Shown: positions 11,592 to 22,000 of the stretch, piece by piece
Numbering within the stretch: the stretch's first letter is position 1
Layout of the letters: the number at the start of each line of letters is the position of its first letter
Source: Corbicula japonica
Taxonomy: Eukaryota; Mollusca; Bivalvia; Venerida; Cyrenidae
Length of the DNA stretch: 64,000 bases
Assembly (NCBI GenBank): GCA_038501625.1
Contig: JAZAYU010000080.1
Span: 2,565,972-2,629,971, forward strand
Direction: 5' to 3'
Notes under the pieces: generated by a model
Databases searched by the model: none
What the model saw: only the letters and a program-made list of their open reading frames with translations
What the model was told of the DNA's origin: nothing
Program-made: the position numbers and the translations under genes

Positions 11592-12413
11592 TGGGTATGG
11601 GTTGTGGGTAAAACCCTGACCAGACCCAGACCCAGACCAGACCCTGGAAACTAACGATATGGTACGGAAATCTTCGCTCATTTCCGACATTACATTACGA
11701 TAACAATAACGACATGACATTGTGTGTTAATTAGCGATTCGTGTTGTTTTTTTGGTATGTTTTTTGAAGCTTTAAATTATTTCCTAATCTTAATTCTTTT
11801 CACTGCTAGAAATATGAAATAATAAATTTCAGAATTAACTTAAAACAGACTGCTTTACAATCTCCATAATCATAATTTGCCGGACAAAACTCAGTGAGAA
11901 AGCTCTGGTCAATATTCTGTTTATTGCAATTTTCGCCAAATACTATCATCACTAGTTATGAAAAAAATGATTGTAAAACTATTATCACACAATATAATAA
12001 TTTTTAAACCATTTAAAGACAAGTCAGCATAATAATCATATTACGATTCCTAAGTGCTAAGCGGTGACTTTTTACAGCTTAAATCAGTAAATACACAATA
12101 CCAACCTCAATGATCTTATTTTCTGTAATTTTCTATAATTTACATTTGTGACTTAAAATTAAAGAATTTCATCAAATTAAATTAAATTGCGTATCTAATT
12201 GATTATAAAATTAATACAATCCCATAACTGAATGACAATAGTTCGTACATTTTAATATAATTTTGATTTAATACCCTGTAGGGCAAATCTGAATTTGATA
12301 AAAAACAAATCATAAGCGCCCACATCTTATAGAATGTTTAATCCTGACCAAATTTCTATAGTTTTCCACAAAAAGGGTCTGGGTCTGGTCAGGGTTTTAC
12401 CCACAACCTGGGT
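11592..12413. mobile_element. TIR element just upstream of ARPC2 start
   Basis: Inverted repeats of roughly 38 bp. The left copy reads GTTGTGGGTAAAACCCTGAC then CAGACCCAGACCC; the right copy is its reverse complement, ending AACCTGGGTA near 12413. The interior is AT-rich and non-coding. The left edge is about 110 bp upstream of the ARPC2 ATG. No convincing target duplication was found. Confidence 0.7.
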
Positions 12414-12787
12414 ATGAACTCTCTCCGGACCGGACCTTTTCGGTAATAGCGGACGTGTCGGGACTGTCCGGAAATCTTTCGGAAGTCTTCATTATTATTA
12501 GTTACACGATTACGAGTTTTCCTGTTATGTTTGTACATGCAATATATAGGTCTTTGGTTTGTATTAATCTTCCGAATAATTTATTATTATTTAATAGTAT
12601 AGTTATATGTCAAACTGCTGTTGAATCTTAAAGTGAAAATGAGGGAAAACTTTCTCGAATAACTAAAAAGATCTTGATTGAAATTTAGGAAATAATTTCA
12701 ACAGCGGCCAGAGTCTAGTGAAGAAATGTATTGAACCGATATCGCATTAATATTTGAATGCTGAGCACACACCTAAACAAAAGGAAA

Positions 12788-13446
12788 ACAAGACTGTGTC
12801 CTCGTGACACTGATGCCCGCACTGTTGCAGATTTGTAACAAAATTGTGTAACCGTGAACATGTAGTCATCATTATTAACTTGTAAATGAGGAGTAAGTGC
12901 CACCAATTTTATGAATAACTTAAACAAAGAGCCACAAATGTGGTATAATTTTTGCGAGAAAAATTCCTTAGCAACAATCTACACATTATTTCTTATCATC
13001 TGTGCAAGTTTGATATTATTCAGCCAATACACATAGAAAAAACTGTGCTCCGGTTGAAATCACAAAATTGTGTGACTGAAATAATTAAACAAAGGACCAT
13101 AAGTGCAAGTCTGAAATAATCCGCCAAATAGTTAAGAGGAGTTGGTGCCACAAAATTGTATTACTGAAATTAACAAAGGGCCATATCTCTGGTAAAAATA
13201 GTCGCAGGAAAAAGCATTTTCTATACGACCATCTACACATCCTGCTTGATCATCTGCGCTAGTTTGAAAGAAATCAGCCCTTAAGGTAATGAGGTGTTGA
13301 TGCCATAAATTAACAACTGAAATTAACAAAATCATAATTCTGGTAAAATTGATCCAGGAAAAAATAATGTTTTTAATAATGAGTTGATGCCACAAGATTT
13401 GACCGAATGTAACTATTTATGCCTTCTACTTCGTGGAGGCATAAAA
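12788..13446 (-). mobile_element. Helentron-like element, TATGCC/GTGTCC family, compound
   Basis: On the minus strand it starts TTTTATGCCTCCACGAAG and ends with the hairpin GTGTCACGAGGACAC followed by AGTCTTG and T. The interior holds repeated variants of the family body (CATCCTGCTTGATCATCTGC), so it is longer than the other copies. Confidence 0.65.
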
Positions 13447-13529
13447 CCATTTACTTCAGAGCTCTGAAATTCATTTACAGCGTAACTTAAAAGTCAACGC
13501 ATATCAGGTATGCGACTTGTCAAAAAAAG

Positions 13530-13838
13530 GTGAAATATGCATATCAGGAATTGCCACATTCAGAAAAAAACAGCCTCCCCACACAGTCAAGAAGAAGAGA
13601 GGGGGAGAGAGCATGGTTAATAAAATAATCAGCTTCAAAAAGGACGCCACTAACAAAAAACAAAAATGAGAACCCGAGGGGTTACCGCATTGGAACGGTC
13701 AGTGGCAAATCAAATTGCCACTGGGGGTTTAAACCAGGTTCTAGGGTGCACCAACCTCACACTTGCCCCAACAGGTTCTCGTATCACAAGACAAGTACAA
13801 ATTGTCTTGGTGAAATAACTCCAACCCACCCATCAGCT
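13530..13838 (-). repeat. Naiad 3' region, copy adjoining the coding part
   Basis: 3' region of the Naiad, with a perfect small hairpin CAGTGGCAA-ATCAAA-TTGCCACTG at about 13701-13724. The end text GATATGCATATTTCACC (minus strand) also appears in the inverted copy. Confidence 0.8.
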
Positions 13839-14038
13839 CAACAATGTTGTATGCAAAAGCATACAAACATAAAAACATAAATAGCATTGCAAAGCCAAAG
13901 GGCGGGTACTCAATGATCTTTCCGAGACCAGAGCATCTGGAGTAAAATCAGCAAGAACACGATGACAGGGATAAAAGAAACAAATCGAGCTTCTAGGTTC
14001 TTTTAAGAAAAGATTTCCCCATTAACCTTCATAAACTC

Positions 14039-16849
14039 TTAAACCCCTGCCACCGTCGTGCAATCAAAGAGGTAAGCATAATGATCAACTGTAGAAGGGT
14101 TAATCACTAGGCCTGCAGAGCGCTGTAAAATATCATGTTGGTAACCTTTCTTTTTAAATTTACAGATGGTTTTTACGAATAACCGGGAGAAATTAACACT
14201 GCCTTTTATCTTTTTAAGTTTATAAATTAAATCTCCATAAAAAACTGGTTGTGAAATACCTTGTTGCAAAAGTGATTTTAAACTGCATTTGTATTTATGA
14301 ATTAAATCTGGGTATCGGCGATAAAACTTGCAAAAGGTTTTCCTTAATTTGTGATACCGATAACCTTGTTTTAAAAGTTTTTCTGTAATGCAAAGATTAC
14401 GTTCATTGAAATCATTAACATTGTTGCAAGCTCTTGAAAAGCGAACAAGCTGTGAGATATAAACCCCATAAGATGTTGCACGGGGAACATCGCCGTCTAA
14501 AAACGGAAAATTTACTATATTAAAATTAAAATCATCTCTTTTATCATAAATTTTAGTAGTGACATAACCATTTTCAATGGACAGATTTAGATCGAGAAAG
14601 TTTGCTTGCTTTTCTGAAGTGTTCGCTTTGTTAAGTTGTAGTTCTTTAGGATAAATCTTATTAACAAGTAATGGAAAATGGTTATTGTCTATATTTAATA
14701 AATCATCAAGGTACCTCGAGGTGTTGTTAAAAGCTGTAATTATATCATCTTGATGTTCAGTAGAAAGAGATAACATAAAGTCTCTTTCATAACAGTATAA
14801 AAACAGATCAGCAACAAGGGGTGCACAATTAGTACCCATTGGGATGCCTATTACTTGTTTATAAATAGAGGTACCGAATCTAACATAAATATTATCTAGT
14901 AAGAAAGTTAGCGACTCTATAAGGTCTTGACAAGTCCATAAGGTATAATTATCATAAGAACCATCTGTAAAAAATGCCCTATGTTCATTACAAGCGATGA
15001 AGGCTTTATTCTCTCTAGCAAACGTTTTTTCAATGAGACTGGTTAGTTTGTCTCTTATTAAATTATGAGGGAGCGAAGTGTATAATGTTGAGAAATCGTA
15101 AGTAGACAAACAGAACGCCCGATAATTATTTGATTTAAGCTTATTCAAAACGTCATTTGAATTCTTAATCGACCAAAATAAATTTTTGCCAGAAGTTTCA
15201 AAAACCTTATCACAATACCTAATTACGTGTTCTTTTATAGCTGTAAGACAAGATGTTAAGAGCACAGATAATTTAGTAGTAGTGCAAGAACTAGAGTTAG
15301 CAATAAATCTTGCTTTATACGGTGTTTTTTGCATTTTAGGTAACCAATACATAGTAGGTACTTTGTCTTGTTTCGGCTCAATACTGATTCTAAATTTTGT
15401 AATTTGTAGAGTGTGTGCAGTAACAATATCACTCTCAGATGAAGAAGTCAGTATATAAGCATTAGTGCTGTTCAGTTCTTCAGTTTGAATATTAATATAG
15501 TGTATTCGTCACACTATAATTACATTATTAGAAGCCTTATCAGCAGGTGTTAAAACAAATCTGTTATGAAAGTCTTGAATTCCTTTTTTCAAATGACGAA
15601 AGTTAAAACGAGGTCGAGGTGGTAATAAAGCAATGTTTCTTTCATAAAATGATATACGGGTGTCAATTATTTTGAATATGTGCTTTTTCCAGTTAGAAAG
15701 TGCATTAGGCTCGGCATGTTCTCTTTTGCACCATTTATTGCAAAATAAGTTCAAAGACTCGGCAATTTCTGCACGGCATGCATTAAAGTCAATTTTGGAT
15801 GATATTCTATATTTGGGACCTTTAGAAATTAAATTACGAATTCTAGAGTCTTTGATTAAATTAAGATCACCGGTAACAATATGACCGGCCGGCTTATAGC
15901 AATATTTAGAAGTTAAACAATCTCAAGATTTTGGTGTATTTTCAACGATCTGTAAATCCGATGTAATTTTATTGTAATTAAAAATTGTATTTCTAGTTGG
16001 TTTGTTGTATTTATAACAAACCATAGGCGATTCAGTATTCTTAAAATAAATAGGAACAGCCGATTGAACTGTTTTATCTTTAAATATACTAGGAAGGTCA
16101 ATAAAATCTATTCCTTTATTTAAAAAAGAAATTTTAAGGAAATGTCTTTGATGGTCAGATTCCAAGTCAATATGCGGCCTGAGAACATGCCGAGTATAAC
16201 ACTGAATAAGACTAGCAACCTCGTAAAATGGATGGGTTCTAATGACGATGTCGTCGGCTTCCTCATCCAGTTTCTGCAAACTTGATATAGAAAGAGAAGC
16301 TAACCTAGATAGCATAGCGTGTCTGCCAGATTGTTTTAAAATAATATGTAGGTCATGAATAGAACAACGAATACGTGATTTTCTTTTTATGTTTCCATTA
16401 GTTCTGCTTCCGTGCGACCTCGATTTTCTTTTACGTATTTCAAGTAATTCAAAGACGTCATAATCAGGATTTTTAGAAATGTTGCCTTCTTGATAAATAT
16501 TATCATTTAAACCAAGTGGGTAAGGAGTTTGTAATTTTTTAATCCATTTCTGCTCCGAAACGAGCCTGGCCCTGATTTTAAATGCTCTTGAAGCAGTGCT
16601 GTCAAATGTAAGTTTTTCTACTGGTTGAACGGAAATATTTTGTAAACGGTGTCCTGAATGCTTAAAGTGTTGGTATAAAAATGTTTTTAATTTACTGTTG
16701 TTTCGAATTTTAGAACAATGTTGTCCAAAACGTGTTTTTAAAGGGCGACCTGTTTGTCCCACATATTGAATACCACAGTTATTAGAATATTTGGCGACAG
16801 TTAGTCAACATGTTGTCAGATTTTTTTTTAGAGATTTGAGAAATTCCAT
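14039..16849 (-). CDS. Naiad-type Penelope-like polyprotein: GIY-YIG endonuclease + reverse transcriptase, three in-frame TGA (probable Sec)
   Basis: One continuous frame from ATG at 16849 to TAA at 14041-14039, 937 codons, broken only by TGA at 16807-16805, 15925-15923 and 15511-15509 (residues 15, 309, 447). Order: GIY-YIG endonuclease near residues 25-110 (CGIQYVGQTGRPLKTRF ... QHFKHSGH); linker with YKYNKPTRNTIFNYNK and TPKS-Sec-DC; the YKPAGHIVTGDLN segment; and RT with TYDFSTLYTSLP (about residue 583), GIPMGTNCAPLVADLF and YLDD (residues 713-716). N-terminal GIY-YIG with a CxC linker defines the Naiad clade, and clam Naiads are reported to encode selenoproteins. Here the first Cys of CxC is TGA, and the TGA in NNVIIV-x-RIHY falls where Cys is usual. 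Absence of any TAA or TAG in 2.8 kb argues against simple decay. An upstream TAA at 16864 leaves the true start uncertain. No SECIS element was recognised. Confidence 0.88.
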
Positions 16850-16864
16850 TGTAACTCGTACTTA

Positions 16865-17627
16865 CGATTTTATAATAGGTTTAACAATACAATCCAAACA
16901 TCTTTGCCGTAACTGATTTTGAGTGGGGTTTCCAGACCCGGTTGCACGATCAAATCATCTACTTTACTCTACTGCTGTACTGCTAATCCATTGCACATGG
17001 ATAGTGAAGCTATGGACAACTGAAAGTCCTGTTGCTCTTTTCACAATTAACAGTATAAACTAGTCACCCACGATCGAAATGTCACAATTTATATTTGAAA
17101 AAATGTTTTCATTTTCCATTCTCTTGTTTGAATTCCATTCCAAGCCATTTTTTTATTATTGTCTCCTTTGTAAAATATGTAGGAATGTTATAAGATAAAG
17201 AATCTACACCATCCTCATCTTCATCATTAAAGAATTCAGACAAATCTCCGGATTTACAATGAAGTTTTGACAGGTCCGACAAATGTACTAGTATTTTATA
17301 CTATATTTTGAGACCCTAAATGATAATCATCCAACCATTATCCAGTCTTTAATTGGATAATTTGAAAAAAAAAAGTTGTTTTAATCAGCTCATTTTGAAC
17401 GCATTAATTTTAACAGTCTCTAATCAGTGTGTGAACTATGTTTTTGAAGTGTCTTTAAACTGCCAACAAACATAAGTTCGATATTTATCACTAAAATAAA
17501 CAAATTTTCATTTATGCTCAGTCAATAATAGTTAATTATACAAATAGCATTATATACATACACTTTATAAATGTGGAAGATGTCAAACACAAGTTTGTGA
17601 ATTATGTTAAATTAGTTAAGATAAGTG
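16865..17627. other. Region 5' of the Naiad frame
   Basis: AT-rich. On the minus strand just upstream, the frame reads LRQRCLDCIVKPIIKS then TAA (16864-16862), which may be a decayed N-terminal extension with a CxxC pair. Further right nothing is recognised before the inverted 3' copy. Confidence 0.4.
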
Positions 17628-17935
17628 GGTTGGAGTTTTTTCACCAAGACAACTTGTACTTGTTTTGTGATATGAGAACCTGTTGGGGCAAGTGTGAGGT
17701 TGGTGCGCCCTAGAACCTGGTTTAAACCCCCAGTGACAATTTGATTTGCCACTGACCGTTCCAAGGCGGTAACCCCTCGGGTTCTCATTTTTGTTTATTG
17801 TTAGTGGTGTCTTTTTTGAAACTGATCATTTTATTAACCATGCTCTCTCCCCCTCTCTTCTTCTTAACTGTGTGGGGAGGCTGTTTTTTCTGAATGTGGC
17901 GATTCCTGATATGCATATTTCACCTTTTTATACAA
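17628..17935 (+). repeat. Inverted second copy of the Naiad 3' region
   Basis: About 300 bp near-identical, in opposite orientation, to 13530-13838. It ends TTCTGAATGTGGCGATTCCT then GATATGCATATTTCACC. Confidence 0.85.
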
Positions 17936-17947
17936 ATGATAGTGCCT

Positions 17948-18035
17948 CTAGCTGGATGCGAACCCGCACCGTCACGGCGACAGCGCCTAGCCCTGCTATT
18001 CCTGCGACGCAACCAATTGAGCTAACCGGGACAAC
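17948..18035 (-). repeat. tRNA-like sequence (possible SINE head)
   Basis: The minus strand has an A-box-like TTAGCTCAATTGGTTGCG and, about 45 nt on, a B-box-like GTGCGGGTTCGCATCC. A standard cloverleaf with a paired acceptor stem was not found. A tRNA-derived SINE head or decayed tRNA is more likely than a working tRNA gene. Confidence 0.4.
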
Positions 18036-18514
18036 CCCAAAAAAGGTTGAACGGATAGCCCTGATATACGTAACAATCACTGCATGACATCGGTAACGGG
18101 TTATTTTACCGATAACAGCACTGACTATATGTACGGGGAGACTTTTACAAAAGTACAAGTTTAAAATATAGTTATACTTTTGTAAATGTCTCCCCGAACA
18201 TATATTATTGTAAAAATATGTTCTAGTTTAAAATATAGTTGCACATATTTTCAAGCAGGGGTCGAATTGTCCAACCAGGTAGGGATCAAAGTGTCTTCAA
18301 ATCAGGGGCCGAAATGGCAAGGAGTAGACATGTCTCGTGAAATAAGTAGGGGTCGATATGGTAAGGGATCGAGATGTCCTGATATCCTCGTGTTTGGCAC
18401 TAGACTACCACGAAAATTTCGATTGTTACGGAATATGTTCGGTCCGGCCAGCGATTGAAACAAACTGAACGCACTGACCAATCTGATTCGCTCTAACAAA
18501 TTAACAAATTTATC

Positions 18515-18829
18515 AGGAAAATGGCGGACACTGGCAACATTTATATGTCACGCGAGTAGAAACTTACTAAACAAACACGTTCACAGCTGCTAGACTTTGT
18601 CAGAAGAACATACTGAGCGTAGCAACAAGCACTTAAATTTTGCGATGAGTGAAATGCAAAAATTATCATAAGGTTGGAAACTGGTTCATTACGCAGAATG
18701 TCAAAACATTCCTAGGCCAAGCGTTAGAAGTTAGTGTTGACATTTTGACTCATTAATGTTATGTTACAGGTCACCGAATTCTTGTTTCTGTTATGTAGTA
18801 AATCAATCTATGTTTTCACCAATTCCCTG
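18515..18829 (+). promoter_or_regulatory. Possible SCAP 5' untranslated exon / promoter region
   Basis: Contains GAAAATGGCGGACAC at about 18517, resembling the YY1-type motif common at animal start sites. It ends in a good donor, CCCTG|GTAAGTGA (GT at 18830-18831). With an acceptor at 18914 this would give an 85-bp intron before the first coding exon. Not proven; RNA reads are needed. From 18036 to 18515 nothing else is recognised. Confidence 0.35.
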
Positions 18830-18875
18830 GTAAGTGATATTGTTATGAAAAAGATCACATGTTGTTCTTGATTTC

Positions 18876-18908
18876 TGAATGTTGCTATTCCTGATATGCA
18901 TATTTTCA
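18876..18908 (+). repeat. Fragment of the Naiad 3' end beside the SCAP acceptor
   Basis: TTCTGAATGTTGCTATTCCT followed by GATATGCATATTT differs at about two positions from the Naiad 3' text at 17889. It lies a few bases from the ATTACAG acceptor of the first coding SCAP exon. Confidence 0.6.
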
Positions 18909-18935
18909 TTACAGTAATATGTTAAACATGAAGAG

Positions 18936-19048
18936 ATGATGACTGTTAAGGAGAGGGTATCTCAGGTGTTCTATACCCATGGTCTTTTCTGTGCCAGCCA
19001 TCCATTTTCTATTCTGGTCACAGTGTGTGGCATCATACTGTTCCTCTG
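18936..19048 (+). CDS. SCAP: SCAP exon 1 (first coding)
   Basis: Residues 1-38: [20 protein letters not shown] ..., then the first membrane segment. Two adjacent ATGs (18936, 18939) are possible starts. A three-codon upstream frame (18928-18939) has a TGA that overlaps both. Donor TG|GTAAGC. Confidence 0.92.
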
Positions 19049-22000
19049 GTAAGCATTTTCACAACACTGCATAATTTGTAACATCACAATACTCCATGGA
19101 GAGCACTTAACCCTTTCCTCAATAGATACACCTTAATTGCATGGGCGAACAGTTTAGATCCAGATCAACCGGCAAATCCGTGACATCTGATCAGTATCTA
19201 AACTATTCACATTTTTATTCATTAGTTTATTTCTAACCAAAATGCGACCAGTGCAAATCCTGATCAGACGGCAAGAATGTGCTGGCTGATCTGGATCTAC
19301 AGTGGTCACACATGCGTGAAAATGCGTCTACAGGCCTCCTAGTGAAACCTTTAATTTGGAAGCAAACCTTTAAAACCTATAAATCTTAGAACTGTAAAAA
19401 CCTTTAAAACTGCAAAATAGCCTGTAATTTTCACTAAAAACCTATATTTTTGTTCCGACTGCTTGCTGTGCCTGGCATTTTAAAGCAAGTAATGGTTGCA
19501 CTTTGTAACTGTATTTTTTCTTCCTTTTAGGTGTTGTTATTAGGATACTGCTTGTAATTCAATCATAATTCCAACAGTATGAGATATTGTCAAACATGGC
19601 TTTATCTGATACCTCTGGTTTTAGAATGTGTATTTCTAATTATTCTATATATAAATTAACTTTTTTTATAATAGATACATAATATTTTATATATTTATGT
19701 ATTTTCAATGACAGTTGCAGTAAAAATAGCCTTTATTTACTCCTTATTTTCTAATTTTTTACACTAAAAGGCCTTTATTTCCATAGATTTATAAAAACCT
19801 TTATTTTTGTTTAGGGGTGCTAGGAGGGCTGCGTATATATGGAGGAAAGGGTTAAATCTATGTGGAACCATTGTAGGTCCAGATTTACCAGCACATCTGT
19901 GCTTTTTGGACAGTAATTTGGCAGATAATAATCATTAAATATTTGAGGGGTAACAGTTAACATGTCCGACAGCAAATTTATGGAGTTACCACTATTTCCA
20001 ATATACAGTTTTTATGCCCCCACAAAGTGGGAGGCATATAGTGTTGAACTCTTCCGTCTGTACGTTCGTATGTCCGTACGTCCATACGTCCCCTAATCTT
20101 GTGGCATCCACTCCTCCTTATCTATAAGGCAGATTTCTTTCAAACTTTCACAGATGATCAAGCAGGATGTATAGATGATCGTAAAGAAAGGAATTTTTTC
20201 TGCGACAATTTTAACAGGGTTATGGCCCTTTGTTATTACAAATTTTGTTGCAGCAGTGGGGGCATCAGTGTCCAAGGACACTTTCTAGTTTTGCCTATCG
20301 ATGCTTATTGTTTAGATTCAGATCAGTCAGTACTTCTGTTCCATCAGAATAGGATCTACACTGTTTGCTCCTTGGTCAGAAATAATCTCATGAATTGAAA
20401 AGCAAACGGTGATTAAGATGGAACATATATGTGCGGGCTGATCTGGATCTAAGCAATATGCACATGCAAAAAAGTCTGTGTTCCTGATCCAAACTGTTTA
20501 CAGATGGGATAAAACCTCTTTATAGAGTAGATAATCTTCTGTAAAATTGTCACGCAGAAATTTTATTGAGACAGGTAGCATAACTCTTACGAGGGTTAGT
20601 AATTATGTCTCCCCCCTCTGGGGGAGACATATTGTTTTTGCCCTGTCCGTCTGTCCGTCTGTCACACTTCGTTTCCGCTCAATAACTTGAGTACCCTTTG
20701 ACCCAGAGCCTTCAAACTTCATAGGGTGATAGCCCTTATTGAGTAGAAGAACCCTATTGATTTTGGGGTCAGTAGGTCAAAGGTCAAGGTCACAGTGACC
20801 CGAAGAGTGCAAACCGTTTCCGCTCAATAACTCGAGTACCCTTTGACCCAGAGCCTCCAAACTTAATAGGGTGATAGCCCTTATTGAGTAGAAGAACCCT
20901 ATTGATTTTGGGGTCAGTAGGTCAAAGGTCAAGGTCACAGGGGCCCGAAGAGTGAAAACTGTTTCCGCTCAATAACTCGAGTACCCTTTGACCCAGAACC
21001 TTCAAACTTCATAGGATGATAGCCCTTATTGAGTAGAAGAACCCTATTGATTTTGGGGTCAGTAGGTCAAAGGTCAAGGTCACAGGGGCCCGAAGAGTGA
21101 AAACTGTTTCCGCTCAATAACTCGAGTACCCTTTGACCCAGAGCCTTCAAACTTCATAGGATGATAGCCCTTATTGAGTAGAAGAACCCTATTGATTTTG
21201 GGGTCAGTAGGTCAAAGGTCAAGGTCACAGTGACCGGAAGAGTGAAAACCGTTTCCGCTCAATAACTCGAGTACCCTTTGACCCAGAGCCTTCAAACTTC
21301 ATAGGATGATAGCCCTTATTGAGTAGAAGAACCCTATTGATTTTGGGGTCAGTAGGTCAAAGGTCAAGGTCACAGTGAACCGAAGAGTGAAAACCGTTTC
21401 CGCTTAATAACTGGAGTACCCTTTGACCCACAGCGTTCAAAATGCATAGGGTGATAACCCTTTTTGATTACAAGAACCCTATTGATTTTGGGGTCAGTAG
21501 GTCAAAGGTCAAAGTCAAAGGGGCCTGAAGAGTGAAAACTGTTTCCACTCAATAATAGGAGTTCTATTTTACCCAGACCATTCAAACTTCATACGATGGA
21601 TGTCCTTATTGAGTAGAGGACTCCTATTGATTTTGGGGTCAGAAGGTCAAAGGTCAAGGTCACAGGGGCCCCAAAGAGTAAAAACCGTATCCGGTCAATT
21701 ACTGGAGTACCACTTGACCCAGAGCATTCAAACTAAATAGGGTAATAGCCCTTATTGAGTAGAAGAACCCTATTGATTATTGGATCAGTAGGTCAAGGTC
21801 ACGGGTCTGGGCGCAGGGGGGGGGGGTGCAGGGGGGAGACATGCGTTTTTCACAAAAAACATCTAGTTCATATTGTAATAGTAAATAGTACAACTGTGTT
21901 GATGGAGTAAGGTTATATCTGGAAATGTACATAAAATGTGTCTGATGATATTTTTTTTACATTTTAGTTGTTTTGTATATATTTGGAAAAAACTTTATCT

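Larger units (their letters stand above)
13500..17935 (-). mobile_element. Naiad-type Penelope-like element with inverted 3'-end copy
   Basis: The element reads right to left: coding 16849-14039, then a 3' region to about 13500. The 3' region (13530-13838) recurs in inverted orientation at 17628-17925 on the far side of the coding part. Shared text includes GAGAACCTGTTGGGGCAAGT and CTAGAACCTGGTTTAAACCC. Inverted or tandem partial copies are typical of Penelope-like insertions. It lies in the gap between the ARPC2 and SCAP starts. Confidence 0.85.

Noticed and set aside
14039..16849. Reading the Naiad as a plain broken pseudogene
   Set aside because: The frame is kept for 2.8 kb, all interruptions are TGA and two fall at expected Cys positions; decay would also give TAA/TAG and frameshifts. 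An upstream TAA keeps some doubt about the N-terminus.
17948..18035. Working tRNA gene
   Set aside because: Box-like motifs are present but no paired acceptor stem or normal arm spacing; more like a SINE head or relic.
20671..21800. Regular repeats considered as a CRISPR-like array
   Set aside because: Units are contiguous 145-bp tandem repeats without spacers, in an animal intron.
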